From Bacteroidales bacterium (GTDB lineage: Bacteria > Bacteroidota > Bacteroidia > Bacteroidales > UBA932), in the NCBI GenBank assembly GCA_016287075.1, contig JAEEVC010000006.1, forward strand, positions 62,001-126,000: a stretch of 64,000 bases of DNA. The letters are read 5' to 3'. Numbering within the stretch: the first letter of the stretch is position 1; each line of letters begins with the position of its first letter. The notes beneath the pieces are model-generated. The model did not search any database. It had not been told where the DNA came from and saw only the letters and a program-made list of their open reading frames with translations. Shown piece after piece: positions 30,389 through 40,158 of the stretch. The translations under genes and the position numbers were made by a program.

Positions 30389-32896
30389 ATGAAAAAGTCT
30401 TTCCTCTGCATCCTCGCGGCCCTCGCGGCCCTCACCGGCTGCCGGAAGGCGCCCGCAACCGACGCCCCCGCCGTATTCGTCTTTTCCTCAGAGGCTCCCG
30501 GGACCCGCACGGAGTGGGATGGCAGTACCATCCAGTGGTCCGAAGGCGATGCCATCAGCATGGCCTACACCATCAGCGGGGTCTGGCAGGGACCTTCCCT
30601 GCTGCCCTCCGCCCCCCTCGAGAAAAGCGTCCATGAGGCCCATTTCACCGTGCCGGTCGGCTTTGATTCCCCTGATGTGGGCGCCCATACCTTCTACACC
30701 GTCTATCCGGCCGCCGCATCGACGGATTTCGCGGATGCGCCGGAATACATGACCGCCATCCCGACCCGGCAGACCCCCGCGGCCGATTCCTACGACCCGG
30801 CAGCGGACCTGATGGTCGGCATCTCCGACACCTACCGCAGCCGGCCGGCCGGGACCATTCCCCTCCGCTGGACCCGCCTCGTGGCCCACGGCGACCTAAC
30901 CCTCAGCAACCTCGGCCTCTCCGCCGGAGAGAAAATCGCCTCCGTCACCCTGACCGCCCAGGACCGCGCGGAACTGACCGGCGACATCCTCGTGGACATC
31001 TCCACCGGGGAATGTGCGACCGCCGGTGTCAATACCGTCTTTCTCGACGGAAGCAACCTCTCCCCCGAGGCCGACGGCAGCCTCCACTGCTGGGTCAGCA
31101 TCTTCCCGGTGACCCTGACGGCGCTCGAGGTCCGGGTCGAGACCGATCTCGCGACCTACACCAAATCCTTCTCCGGCTTTTCCAAGACTTTCGTTGAAAA
31201 TGCCAGGAACATCCTCAGCATCAACATGAAAGACGCCACCGTCGTCCAGAAGGAGCAGCCCGGGACGGAGTATGTCCGCACCAGTTCCGACGCGGCCGAC
31301 TGGACCGGCGACTACCTCATTGTCTATACGGAAGGCAGCGTCGCGCTGAAGGCCGGGACCACCTCCGCCTCCAGCGGTACGGGTGAATCCGTGACCATCT
31401 CCAAGGGCGTCATCCCGGCGGCGGGCAACGAAGCCCTCAACATCCGGATCGAGAAGAGCGGAAACGCCTACACGATGAAGCAGGGCGACGTCTATCTCGG
31501 GCTCAACTCCTCTTCCAATGCGCTGCATTTCAGCGAGTCCGCCTCGGACGGCTACCTGTGGACCTTCGCGGTTTCCAACGGGGACATCCTGGTCAGAAAC
31601 ACGCAATATTCCACCCGCTTCCTCCAATGGAACAAGTCCGCCCGGATTTTCCGCTGCTATACCGGCAGCCAGGAGAATGTGCAGTTCTACAAACTTGACG
31701 GCAGCGCGGGCGGCCAGGGCGGCGATACGCCCGCCACGCCGACCGTGACGACCGGCTCCGCCTCGTCCGTCTCCCGCTCCGAGGCCACGCTCCATGCAAC
31801 CTACACGGGCGACGCCACTTACGGCGGCTTTGAATACGGTCTCTCGCCGGGCGCCCTCACCAGCACGGTCGAGTCCCAGTACGTCACCGGCAGCGCTTTC
31901 TCCGCCCTCCTCGACAATCTGGTATCCGGGACCACCTATTATTATCGCGCGTACATCGCCATACTGGAAGGTTCCCAGTATCAGTACTATTACGGCAGTG
32001 TCCAGCAGTTCACGACCCCTTCCGACGAGCAGGTCGGCCCTTCGGACAACCAGCCCGGCTGGGCGGAGGTTCCGCTGATGGAAATCGGGAAAGACGGGAA
32101 TTACATGGTCAACACCAGCGACCCGAGCCAGTACTTCGCCATCCACCTGTGCACCGGCGGCGAAAAGGGTCCCGGCGGCAAGACGGCCCGCAACTACACG
32201 GTCTGCTACAGCGCCGAGCATCACTGCCCGGTCTGGGTCGCCGCCCCGCGCCATGCCATGTATGTCGGCAGCGCGGGACGGAATGATTCCTACCGCCAGG
32301 ATCCGAACATCCCCTCCGGCATCCAGTACACTTCCAAGTCCACGGGCGGCGGCTGCAACAAGGGCCATATGCTCGGTTCCGCGGAACGAACCTCCTCCAA
32401 GAGCACCAACCGCGACGTGTTCTACTACCCGAACATCGCCCCGCAGCTCTCCTCCGGATTCAACACGGGCGGCGGCGGATGGAACATCCTGGAAGACTGG
32501 GTGGACACGCAGGTCTGCGCCGACACCCTCTACGAGGTCATCGGCTGCTATTTCGAGGCCTTCTCGCAGCGGATCGGCAGCACGACCTATTCCACCAGCC
32601 CGTCAACCATCAGCTTCGGCGGGCGCAACGACGTCTCCATGCCGACCATGTTCTATTACGTCCTCCTCCGGACCAAATCGGGCAATAGCCACAAGTCCGT
32701 CAAGGACTGCTCGTCCAGCGAACTGAAGTGCGCCGCCTTCGTCCGCGCCCACACCAACAGCATGAAGGGCGTCCAGGTCTCCAGCGCGGAAATGATGTCC
32801 GTCTCCGACCTCGAACAGCTCGTCGGCGTCACCTTCTTCCCCAACGTCCCGAACGCTCCGAAGTCCAGCTTCAACGCCTCCGACTGGGGACTTTGA
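30389..32896 (+). CDS. Secreted lipoprotein: fimbrillin-like N-terminus, FN3-like domain, C-terminal DNA/RNA non-specific endonuclease
   Basis: Lipobox ALTGCRK; NKGHMLGSAER...FYYPNIAPQ...N.GGGGWNILE resembles the NUC motif. Confidence 0.82.
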   Translation: MKKSFLCILAALAALTGCRKAPATDAPAVFVFSSEAPGTRTEWDGSTIQWSEGDAISMAYTISGVWQGPSLLPSAPLEKSVHEAHFTVPVGFDSPDVGAHTFYTVYPAAASTDFADAPEYMTAIPTRQTPAADSYDPAADLMVGISDTYRSRPAGTIPLRWTRLVAHGDLTLSNLGLSAGEKIASVTLTAQDRAELTGDILVDISTGECATAGVNTVFLDGSNLSPEADGSLHCWVSIFPVTLTALEVRVETDLATYTKSFSGFSKTFVENARNILSINMKDATVVQKEQPGTEYVRTSSDAADWTGDYLIVYTEGSVALKAGTTSASSGTGESVTISKGVIPAAGNEALNIRIEKSGNAYTMKQGDVYLGLNSSSNALHFSESASDGYLWTFAVSNGDILVRNTQYSTRFLQWNKSARIFRCYTGSQENVQFYKLDGSAGGQGGDTPATPTVTTGSASSVSRSEATLHATYTGDATYGGFEYGLSPGALTSTVESQYVTGSAFSALLDNLVSGTTYYYRAYIAILEGSQYQYYYGSVQQFTTPSDEQVGPSDNQPGWAEVPLMEIGKDGNYMVNTSDPSQYFAIHLCTGGEKGPGGKTARNYTVCYSAEHHCPVWVAAPRHAMYVGSAGRNDSYRQDPNIPSGIQYTSKSTGGGCNKGHMLGSAERTSSKSTNRDVFYYPNIAPQLSSGFNTGGGGWNILEDWVDTQVCADTLYEVIGCYFEAFSQRIGSTTYSTSPSTISFGGRNDVSMPTMFYYVLLRTKSGNSHKSVKDCSSSELKCAAFVRAHTNSMKGVQVSSAEMMSVSDLEQLVGVTFFPNVPNAPKSSFNASDWGL

Positions 32897-32908
32897 CCAC
32901 CGCCCGGC

Positions 32909-33064
32909 GGCACGTTGCGCGCCGGCATGTCGTGCGCCGACACGTTGCACGCCGGCATGTCGCCTGCCAGCATGTCGTTTAGTGGCACGTTGCTTAGTGG
33001 CACGTGGCACGTTGCACGCCGGCATGTCGCCTGCCAGCATGTCGCTTAGTGGCACGTGGCACGC
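32909..33064. repeat. Tandem 15-bp repeat array (consensus RGCAYGTYGC + variable 5 nt), ~9 full and 2-3 truncated units
   Basis: Manual alignment: GGCACGTTGCGCGCC/GGCATGTCGTGCGCC/GACACGTTGCACGCC/GGCATGTCGCCTGCC/AGCATGTCGTTTAGT/GGCACGTTGCTTAGT... Confidence 0.85.
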
Positions 33065-33066
33065 CC

Positions 33067-33370
33067 CGTAAGCAAAAAAGGCCAGTTCTGCTTACCAAAC
33101 GGCCATAAGAAGCGACCCGTATAAGCAAAAAAGGCCAGCCATGCTTACCAAACGGCCATAAGAAGCGACCCGTAAGCAAAAAAAGGCCAGTTTTGCTCAC
33201 CAAACGGCCATAGGAGGCGACCCGTAAGCAAAATGGGCGGTTTTGCTTACCAAGCGGCCACAGGATGCGCCCCGTAAGCAAAAAAGGGCAGTTTTGCTCA
33301 CCAAACGGCCATAGGAGGCGCCCCGTAAGCAAAAACACGGGAATGTGCTCACCGATTCAGCAAAAGGGCG
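33067..33370. repeat. Tandem ~51-bp palindrome-containing repeat array (REP-like), ~5.5 units
   Basis: CGTAAGC recurs at 33067, 33118 (variant), 33171, 33223, 33273, 33324 (spacing 51/53/52/50/51); unit 4 has the perfect 10-bp inverted repeat GTAAGCAAAA-N7-TTTTGCTTAC. Confidence 0.9.
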
Positions 33371-33460
33371 TTTATCCATCATATAAAACGTAAATTATAT
33401 GGCTGAAACCATTTATCTCTACCGATAAAACCATCGTTTTGTAACGTTTCAGCATTAGCT

Positions 33461-34429
33461 TTGCCACAAATAAACAATGCGGAAAAAGTGGAAACGGTAT
33501 TCATAAACGAACGGCAGAAGGAATGGATGCAGGAGCAGCTGTTCCGGCAAGAGGGCCCTTTCTATCACCTCCATACCGAACCGGTACAAGACCGGAACAT
33601 ACTCGATTGGGACACGGAGCGGATCGCGGTCATGAACTTCCTCGCTCTGACCGTACAGCGCTCACCTGTGGATCTTCTTGCTTATGCACTGATGAACAAT
33701 CATTTCCATCTCATTCTCAAGGGGTCGGAAGAAGATTGCATTTCCACTTTCGAGGCCTGGAAGGTCCGGATGGAGCGATACTTTTCCCGGCACGGGAAAA
33801 AGGGAATCCTCGCCCCGGTCAAGGCGGGACTGACACCCATACTCAACCTCAAGCAATTCCGCGATGAAATCGCATATGTTATCCGGAATGCTTACGTGGT
33901 CCGGCCCGATGTCAATCCGCTCGGCGATCCGTGGTGCAGCGGGTATCTGTATTTCAACAAAATGCTCCCGCTCGGCGTCTTTCCGCCCGCAGACCAGCTT
34001 AGTTTCAGGGAACGGAGAGCGCTGACCTGTTCCCGTGATGTGCAGGTTCCCGCGGGACTGACGGTCCATCAGGGGATGTTGCGGCCGGAAAGTTTTGTCA
34101 ACTACGCCTTGGTAGAGGCGCTGTTCCCCAACGCCAGGAAGTTTACGGTCTGGGTATTCAAAAACATCGAGGCCCAGATTGAAACGGCCCAACGCCTCGG
34201 CGAGCGTCCGGTTCTGACCGACGAGGACATCCTCAAGATTTCCCTGAAAATCTGCCGGGAGCGTTATCAAACCTCCTCTGTCGACCGCTTGACGGAAGAC
34301 CGAAAGAAAGAGCTTGCCGTCATCCTGAAAAACGAGTATTATGCCTCCAACGGCCAACTTGCCCGTTTCGCCCACCTGCCGCCTGCCGTCATTTCCCGCT
34401 TATTCCCATTGGCCGACAAAAATCGATGA
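33461..34429 (+). mobile_element. RAYT/IS200-like (Y1 HUH) transposase gene
   Basis: MNNHFHLIL HUH motif, candidate catalytic Tyr in YVIRNAYV; flanked both sides by the same 51-bp repeat. Start uncertain (TTG 33461 or ATG 33527). Confidence 0.8.
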
Positions 34430-34465
34430 AATGCCAATGCCCACGCGCCTGATGACAATCAGGTC

Positions 34466-34602
34466 CGTAAGCAAAAAAGGCCAGCCATGCTCACCAAACG
34501 GCCATAAGAAGCGCCCCGTAAGCAAAAAAGGCCAGTTCCGCTCACGAACTGACCTTTTTCTTATCTTGTGTGCAAAAAAGGAGGTTTTCGCTTACAGGGC
34601 GG
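34466..34602. repeat. 3' segment of the 51-bp REP-like array
   Basis: CGTAAGCAAAAAAGGCCAG at 34466 and 34517 (51 nt apart), then degenerate GTGCAAAA...TTTTCGCTTAC. Confidence 0.85.
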
Positions 34603-35763
34603 CTACCAGAAGGAGGTGTTCGTCGCTTCGGCCGCTGACTGCTTGTCGGCGGGGACATTGGCGAAGAGGTCAAAGCCGGTGATGGCCTCGATGTCGTCGA
34701 TGGTGGCCGACTGCTCGTACTCCTCACCCGACCTGGGCTCATGCAGGAAGAGGAAGGCCGCGCCCTTGGCTGCAGTCATCTCTCCCGAGGCATTGAACGT
34801 ACACTTCATCAGGCACTTATAGTACCGCGTCGGGATCGGGACGCCGCTGACGGTATTGTAACCGCTGTCGAAGATCGGGCCCGTGACGACATAGAGGGTA
34901 TCCCGGCCGGTGGTTCTGTCCGCCAGGTTCTGCACCTTGCTTTCCAAGGAATTCCACTTGCCGCTGTTGAGCGCGCTCGCCTGTGGCGTCATGTTGGAAT
35001 AGTAGAAGGTCTGCTGGTTCTGGGGATCCGTTGTCTGGCGGTCGTTCGACGCCACCTGATGGCCCCGGGTATAGCCGCTGACCGAACCGGGCTGATAGTT
35101 TGACGGGACTGCGGGATCGTTGGTGAACGCGTTGTTGTGCCGGCCGACGTGATTGTTCACCCAGCAGTCGTTGTTCGCCGCATAGGCGACCCAGAGGGCG
35201 CACTGTTTGTCGTAGTCGAACAGCAGCGAATAATTCCGCAGGGTGCGCGAGTCATAGGAGAAGGTATGGGTGACAATCCGTCTGCGGCTGCTCGAAGGAT
35301 TGTAAATGAAAGCACGTGTAGCACCGTACGTTTCATTCACAGTCGAGTGGAACGCCTTCTGGACGTTCGTCAGGCTGACATCCGTCGCCGGAATCTCATA
35401 ATTGATGAGCCAGGAGGCGGCATAGGCTTCCGGATTGCCGCCCGAGCCTCCGGACGCCGATGCGGTCGTAAACTGACGCACAGTCCCTTCCACAGTGACA
35501 TATTTGCCGGCATCGGCATCCCATACGTCCAGCAAGGCCTTATAATAATAGGTCGTATTCTCCGACAGGCCGGACAGCGCAGCGGAGAAACTGCCGGACG
35601 ACGACGTGATGAGCGTCGTATTGTCACTGGCAGTCTGCGTCAGCGCGCTGACGGACGTCCCGTAGACGAATCGCGGACTGTGCGGCGCATACGGCGCCGT
35701 CGGAACGCGGACGAAGGCGGCGTTCAGGGTTGCCCCTGCAACGCCGACCCCCGTCGCCGCCAA
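34603..35763 (-). CDS. DNA/RNA non-specific endonuclease domain ORF, in frame with the upstream lipoprotein through one TGA
   Basis: YTRGHQVASNDR...FYYSNMTPQASALNSGKWNSLE NUC motif; no signal peptide of its own; TTG start. Confidence 0.8.
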   Translation of the reverse strand: MAATGVGVAGATLNAAFVRVPTAPYAPHSPRFVYGTSVSALTQTASDNTTLITSSSGSFSAALSGLSENTTYYYKALLDVWDADAGKYVTVEGTVRQFTTASASGGSGGNPEAYAASWLINYEIPATDVSLTNVQKAFHSTVNETYGATRAFIYNPSSSRRRIVTHTFSYDSRTLRNYSLLFDYDKQCALWVAYAANNDCWVNNHVGRHNNAFTNDPAVPSNYQPGSVSGYTRGHQVASNDRQTTDPQNQQTFYYSNMTPQASALNSGKWNSLESKVQNLADRTTGRDTLYVVTGPIFDSGYNTVSGVPIPTRYYKCLMKCTFNASGEMTAAKGAAFLFLHEPRSGEEYEQSATIDDIEAITGFDLFANVPADKQSAAEATNTSFW

Positions 35764-35811
35764 TGTCGTGACTGTGGGCTCTTCACCCCCGGCGCCTCCG
35801 CCGGACGGCAG

Positions 35812-38800
35812 TCAATCCCAGGTGATTTCGACCGAATCCAGATACGCGGCGCCGTCCTTGGAGCGGATGCCGACGTACTGATAGGAACCGGAAACCGTAA
35901 CCGTACCGGTCGTTCCGTCAGACATCTTCACCGAACCGAGCAGGGTCCCGGCGTTCTCGCCAAAGAGGTCCGCGGCACTGGTGTAAGCAGAATTGCTCCC
36001 ATACACCTGGATCTCACGTGCCGAATTCGTATTTTCGTTCAAGACAATCTTGACGGACTTGACATAGCCGCCGGACTTCGTAGAGACGATTCCGGAGTCA
36101 TTGTTCTTGGAACGAATCTGAATTGCTTCATAGTTCTTCGCCGTATTGCCGGCATAAACCGCACCGGACAGTTTGGAAATGCCCGTCGTCGCAACATAAG
36201 TGGTGCTCCCGGTCGCATCAAAATCCGCCGCCGTCAGCAGGTCGATGACTTCATTGCCAGTAGGGGCAGCGGTAACCGTGATGTTGCAGGTGGCCTGAGC
36301 AGCCGTAAATGCACCCTCGACCGCGGCTACGGAAGCCGTGATGACTGCCGTGCCGGCAGCAACTGCCGTAATAAGACCGGCAGCGTTAACGGTAGCAACA
36401 CCCGTATCGCTAGAGGTATATGTCACCGTAGCAGTAGAGTTCGTCGTGGCAGGATTGCTGAAAGTGTCGCCAACTGTCAGCGATTTAGACGTGCCATTCG
36501 TAAAGGTAACAGTTGACGGAACGGTCGGATCGACCTCTCCACCAAATTCATACAGGTCGATATCGAAATACTCGGTACCATTGATGTTGCTGTCCTTGTA
36601 TCCGCCGAAAGTACTCGCATATGATCCACTCCCCAGCCTGAAGGCCAAGAGACGGTCCGAAACTGCCTTGGAAGCAAAACGGAAGGTACCCGTAGATGCT
36701 CCGGACACAGGTGTAACGACCCATGCGTCCGAAGCGGCAGAAACTGTCGAAAGTCCTGTACCTGAAGCACCGTTATACTCAAGATAAGTATTATTGTAGC
36801 TGATCAGGTAATTGCCATCGCTGACAGAAATCGTAACAGCCAGGGCATTTGTCGTCGTAGTAGAAGCGATTACACCAGAAGAAATATTCACGGCCTGCGT
36901 ACTCAAACGATTGTTCGTGACAGCGGCAGGAACCATAGCCTCAGCCTTCGTACCGCCGACAATGATGTACTTCTTGCCGCTGGTGATGGAACTCACCTTG
37001 ACATAGTTGTCGCCGCTCGGGGGCTCCGGGATGGTGTAAGCCGCCTCGGCGACCGCACTGTCGTTCATCCCCTCCTTCACGGCGATGGCCTTGATGGTCA
37101 TCGCGGCATTGACGGTCACGGAAGTACCTGTCGCAGAGGATGCTGTCGGGGTAGAGCCATCCGTCGTGTAGTGGATGGTCGCACCGGCAGTCGCACAGGA
37201 AATCGTCACGGTCGTACCGACAGCCACCTCGCCCGCAGCCGGGCTGAAGGTCGGGGTCGCGACCGTCTCGACGACGGGCGTGTCGCCGCCGCCGTTGCCG
37301 GACTTCACGAAGAAGGCGAAGGTCTGGTCCTTGATGTTGGCGTTGATGCTAGTATAGCTGCGCCAATCCTTGGCGGTACCCTGCTCACTGTAAATACCCA
37401 CATACCGGGCCTGCCCATCGTTGTACAGGTAGTTGGAATTCAAACTGAATGTCTTTTTATCACCGGTACCTACACGGAGGCCGTTGTTGTTGTTCGTGCA
37501 GTAGAGCCACTTGCTGCTATCCCCATTCGGATAGAAGGTGTACGAGCCGCTGGCGGCCGTCAGTTTCCACTGCAGGTTCGCGGCAGGTGCAGCCGTCAGG
37601 GACTTGCCGTCGGAGGCCACGGAGACGGAGACGGCGGCCGGAGCGCCGGAAGTGCCGTTGTCATTGGCCATCGCAAAGTCGTTGCCGTTGTTGCCGACGA
37701 TGACGAAGACATCGGAGGACGTGATGGCGGTAATGTCCTTCTTGAACCAGCCGTTTTCTCCCACGGGCGGCTCGGGCGGGGTGTCACCGCCGTCGATGTA
37801 CTCGTACAGCGCAGGGTAGATATTGGAGTCATTGACAGTCTCATACACGGCGAAGTAGGAACGGTTCACATTATACACGACGTGCTTGCCCTTGCCGGCA
37901 TTGACAACATCCACCGTACCGTCATCTTTGGCCGTAACCGTCCATACGTAGGACTCCTGTGCCGAGTCATACACATTGATGGAGTTGTACGTACCCGTCA
38001 TGGCCCAGTAACGGGCGTCAGGCTGGGCGATCGAGTAGCCGCCGGTAACGGCCGTGAAGGTCAGTTCCAGATCCGCGTGGCGCGTATCGATCACACCGTC
38101 CGTCTCAGAGACCTTCGTCGCTGCCGGGTAACCGTATGTACTGCCGGAGGCAATCGGGGTCATGGCCTGCACTTTCCCGTCCACCAGAGCGGCGAGGATG
38201 TATTTCTTGCCCGCGGTGACGGAAGTCACCTTGCGATAGACGGATTCGCCGGCGGGGACGAACGCTTCCTGGGTGATGACGAACTCGTACTCGCCGAGGT
38301 CGCTTTCGATGTTGATGGTGTAGGTGACGGGCTCTTCCGTCTCATTGGCCGGGAAGGTCACTTCGACGGATGCGGAGGAATTGCCCTCCTCCTCGCTGAA
38401 TTCGACATCATCGTCGCTGTAGATCACCCAGTCCACATTGGAGATTACGTTGATCACCGCGGACGTCGCCGAGGCGGGGACGGTCAGGAGACCGCTCTCG
38501 TTCGCACCTTCCAGCGTTGCCTGGAAGATGGGTTCATCCGTACCGCTGCCGACGAGCTTGTACAGGGCGATGCCCGTACCGGTCGTGGAACCCGAAGTAT
38601 AGCAGTTGAAGATCGGGTTGCCGTTGTTCGGGTTGAAACGCATCTGGCCGCGGCTGACGCCCGCCGCATTGACGTTCGCTTCCCCGTCGGAGATGGAAAC
38701 CGTAAAGTTTGTGTTGGCGCCGGTCTCAGCCACTGTCGTCAGCTGGTAGCTGTTGGAGCCCGTCGCAGCCAGGTAACCGGCCGTGCCCGCCTTGAAGGCG

Positions 38801-39885
38801 ACCGTACCGCCGGTCTCGGCTTCGATGGTCAGGATCTGGACGGATTCGGAAGGATCGGTGATCGCATCGTCCACGACCGCCACGGCCGCCGCGGCGCGGT
38901 TATTGGAATTCTGGGTCGTGCCGATGGCATAATCACCGGCCGCATTGGCGATGATGACCTGAGAGTCGGGCGTCAGTTCGGCCGGATCGGTCACCAATTC
39001 ATAGACCTGGGATTCCTTGTGGACCGCACCGGTCATGTCCACCGTGAACTTCGCAATCCGGCCCGCCTGGAACTTGCGGTTGGCAGGCAGGGTGATCGTC
39101 TTCTCGTAAGGACCGTCGGCCGTGTACACCGTGACCTTGAGTTCGGTGCCGGAGAGGTCGGCCGGTGCGCAGGCGAACCAGATATCCTCAAGGGAAGCGG
39201 TCTCGAGGTTGAGCGTGTTGGATGCGGACAGGGCCACCAGTTCACCGGCCTCATGCTCTTCCGTATCCGCGACATAATAGTAGAAGCGGCCGGAAATCGG
39301 CTGGGCCGCCGTCAGGCTGACGCCCGTCACGGCGGCGCCGGCGAGGTCGAGGCCCGTGAGGGTCATGCGGCCGTATGCGGTCACGTGGGAGAAATTGACG
39401 GTGATAACCTCATCCAGGGACGTGCAGGCCGCGGAAACACCGGCAAGGACCTGGGCGGCCTCGTCGGGCGTGCCGGCGGAAGGGACCTGGTCGGAGGGAA
39501 TCTGGAGCCCCCAGTCCATGTATTTGCTGCTGATGGAGAAATAGGCCGTCGAAGGGCTCAGCGCATAGAAGGTATACGGGGCCTCGGCATTCTCCGTGTT
39601 GACGCTGGCTTCGAACTCGGCCGTCGCGCCGTTCGGGGTGACGGTCGCATCCACGCCGGAGGCCATGTTCAGGGAGACCTTCACTTTCGTATCGTTCTCC
39701 GTCCAGAGGACAGGATACTTCCCCGTCGCATCCGGGGTCGAGAAAGCGGTACGGGTCTCGACGGGACCCGCGAGGAAACGGACAGTGCGGCCTTCGGTGC
39801 CGTTGACGTCACCTTCCCGCTGGCAGGAAGCGAACGCGAGCGCCGCGGCGACGGTCACAAGGATGGATTTGAAAACCTTTTTCAT
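35812..39885 (-). CDS. Large lipoprotein: fimbrillin-like N-terminus, BACON, CHB_HEX_C-like and Ig-like domains
   Basis: Lipobox AFASCQR; VETRTAF...VLWTENDTKVKV; BACON-like SNVDWVIYSDDD...FVITQEAF; ATPTFSPAAGEVAVGTTVTISC; Ig2-like VTYTSSDTGVATVNAAG. Confidence 0.8.
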   Translation of the reverse strand: MKKVFKSILVTVAAALAFASCQREGDVNGTEGRTVRFLAGPVETRTAFSTPDATGKYPVLWTENDTKVKVSLNMASGVDATVTPNGATAEFEASVNTENAEAPYTFYALSPSTAYFSISSKYMDWGLQIPSDQVPSAGTPDEAAQVLAGVSAACTSLDEVITVNFSHVTAYGRMTLTGLDLAGAAVTGVSLTAAQPISGRFYYYVADTEEHEAGELVALSASNTLNLETASLEDIWFACAPADLSGTELKVTVYTADGPYEKTITLPANRKFQAGRIAKFTVDMTGAVHKESQVYELVTDPAELTPDSQVIIANAAGDYAIGTTQNSNNRAAAAVAVVDDAITDPSESVQILTIEAETGGTVAFKAGTAGYLAATGSNSYQLTTVAETGANTNFTVSISDGEANVNAAGVSRGQMRFNPNNGNPIFNCYTSGSTTGTGIALYKLVGSGTDEPIFQATLEGANESGLLTVPASATSAVINVISNVDWVIYSDDDVEFSEEEGNSSASVEVTFPANETEEPVTYTINIESDLGEYEFVITQEAFVPAGESVYRKVTSVTAGKKYILAALVDGKVQAMTPIASGSTYGYPAATKVSETDGVIDTRHADLELTFTAVTGGYSIAQPDARYWAMTGTYNSINVYDSAQESYVWTVTAKDDGTVDVVNAGKGKHVVYNVNRSYFAVYETVNDSNIYPALYEYIDGGDTPPEPPVGENGWFKKDITAITSSDVFVIVGNNGNDFAMANDNGTSGAPAAVSVSVASDGKSLTAAPAANLQWKLTAASGSYTFYPNGDSSKWLYCTNNNNGLRVGTGDKKTFSLNSNYLYNDGQARYVGIYSEQGTAKDWRSYTSINANIKDQTFAFFVKSGNGGGDTPVVETVATPTFSPAAGEVAVGTTVTISCATAGATIHYTTDGSTPTASSATGTSVTVNAAMTIKAIAVKEGMNDSAVAEAAYTIPEPPSGDNYVKVSSITSGKKYIIVGGTKAEAMVPAAVTNNRLSTQAVNISSGVIASTTTTNALAVTISVSDGNYLISYNNTYLEYNGASGTGLSTVSAASDAWVVTPVSGASTGTFRFASKAVSDRLLAFRLGSGSYASTFGGYKDSNINGTEYFDIDLYEFGGEVDPTVPSTVTFTNGTSKSLTVGDTFSNPATTNSTATVTYTSSDTGVATVNAAGLITAVAAGTAVITASVAAVEGAFTAAQATCNITVTAAPTGNEVIDLLTAADFDATGSTTYVATTGISKLSGAVYAGNTAKNYEAIQIRSKNNDSGIVSTKSGGYVKSVKIVLNENTNSAREIQVYGSNSAYTSAADLFGENAGTLLGSVKMSDGTTGTVTVSGSYQYVGIRSKDGAAYLDSVEITWD

Positions 39886-39891
39886 GGCCGC

Positions 39892-40035
39892 TTAGTCGTT
39901 AAGGGTTCCCCAATCGTCTTCCTGGCCCGGGTCGATGGTGCCGGTGCCCATGTTGATGGAGGTCAGGAAATCGACCTCCGCCCGTACATACACGATGCGC
40001 GTGTTCGGGTTGACATACAATGCTTTTTTCTCCAT
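39892..40035 (-). CDS. Short 47-aa ORF P2 directly upstream of the large lipoprotein
   Basis: Hand translation: MEKKALYVNPNTRIVYVRAEVDFLTSINMGTGTIDPGQEDDWGTLND*; 6 nt from the next ATG; aligns with P1. Confidence 0.6.
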   Translation of the reverse strand: MEKKALYVNPNTRIVYVRAEVDFLTSINMGTGTIDPGQEDDWGTLND

Positions 40036-40128
40036 TTTATGATAATGATTTGTTATTCAGTTGTTTCCTTTTCCATGCCCCAAGGGGCAGGGCATTATGG
40101 GCGCGAATTTACGAAGTTTCTCGCAAAG

Positions 40129-40158
40129 AAACAACAAAATTCCCCTAAAGGGGAAACT
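40129..40158 (-). terminator. Rho-independent terminator-like hairpin of the folC-ygjP unit
   Basis: Minus strand TTCCCC-TTTA-GGGGAA followed by TTTTGTTGTTT. Confidence 0.6.

Noticed and set aside
32994-33338. 114-aa minus-strand ORF with 17-aa repeats (LLTGRLLWPFGEQN...)
   Set aside because: Periodicity comes from the non-coding 51-bp palindromic repeat (51 nt = 17 codons); no start context or known fold.
33067-34602. Possible CRISPR array
   Set aside because: Units are contiguous tandem copies without unique spacers, and no cas genes are present; the RAYT/REP interpretation fits better.
34603-39885. Alternative genetic code (TGA = Trp/Gly)
   Set aside because: TGA terminates several intact genes in the window (e.g. 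ftsI at 2476-2478), so global recoding is not supported.
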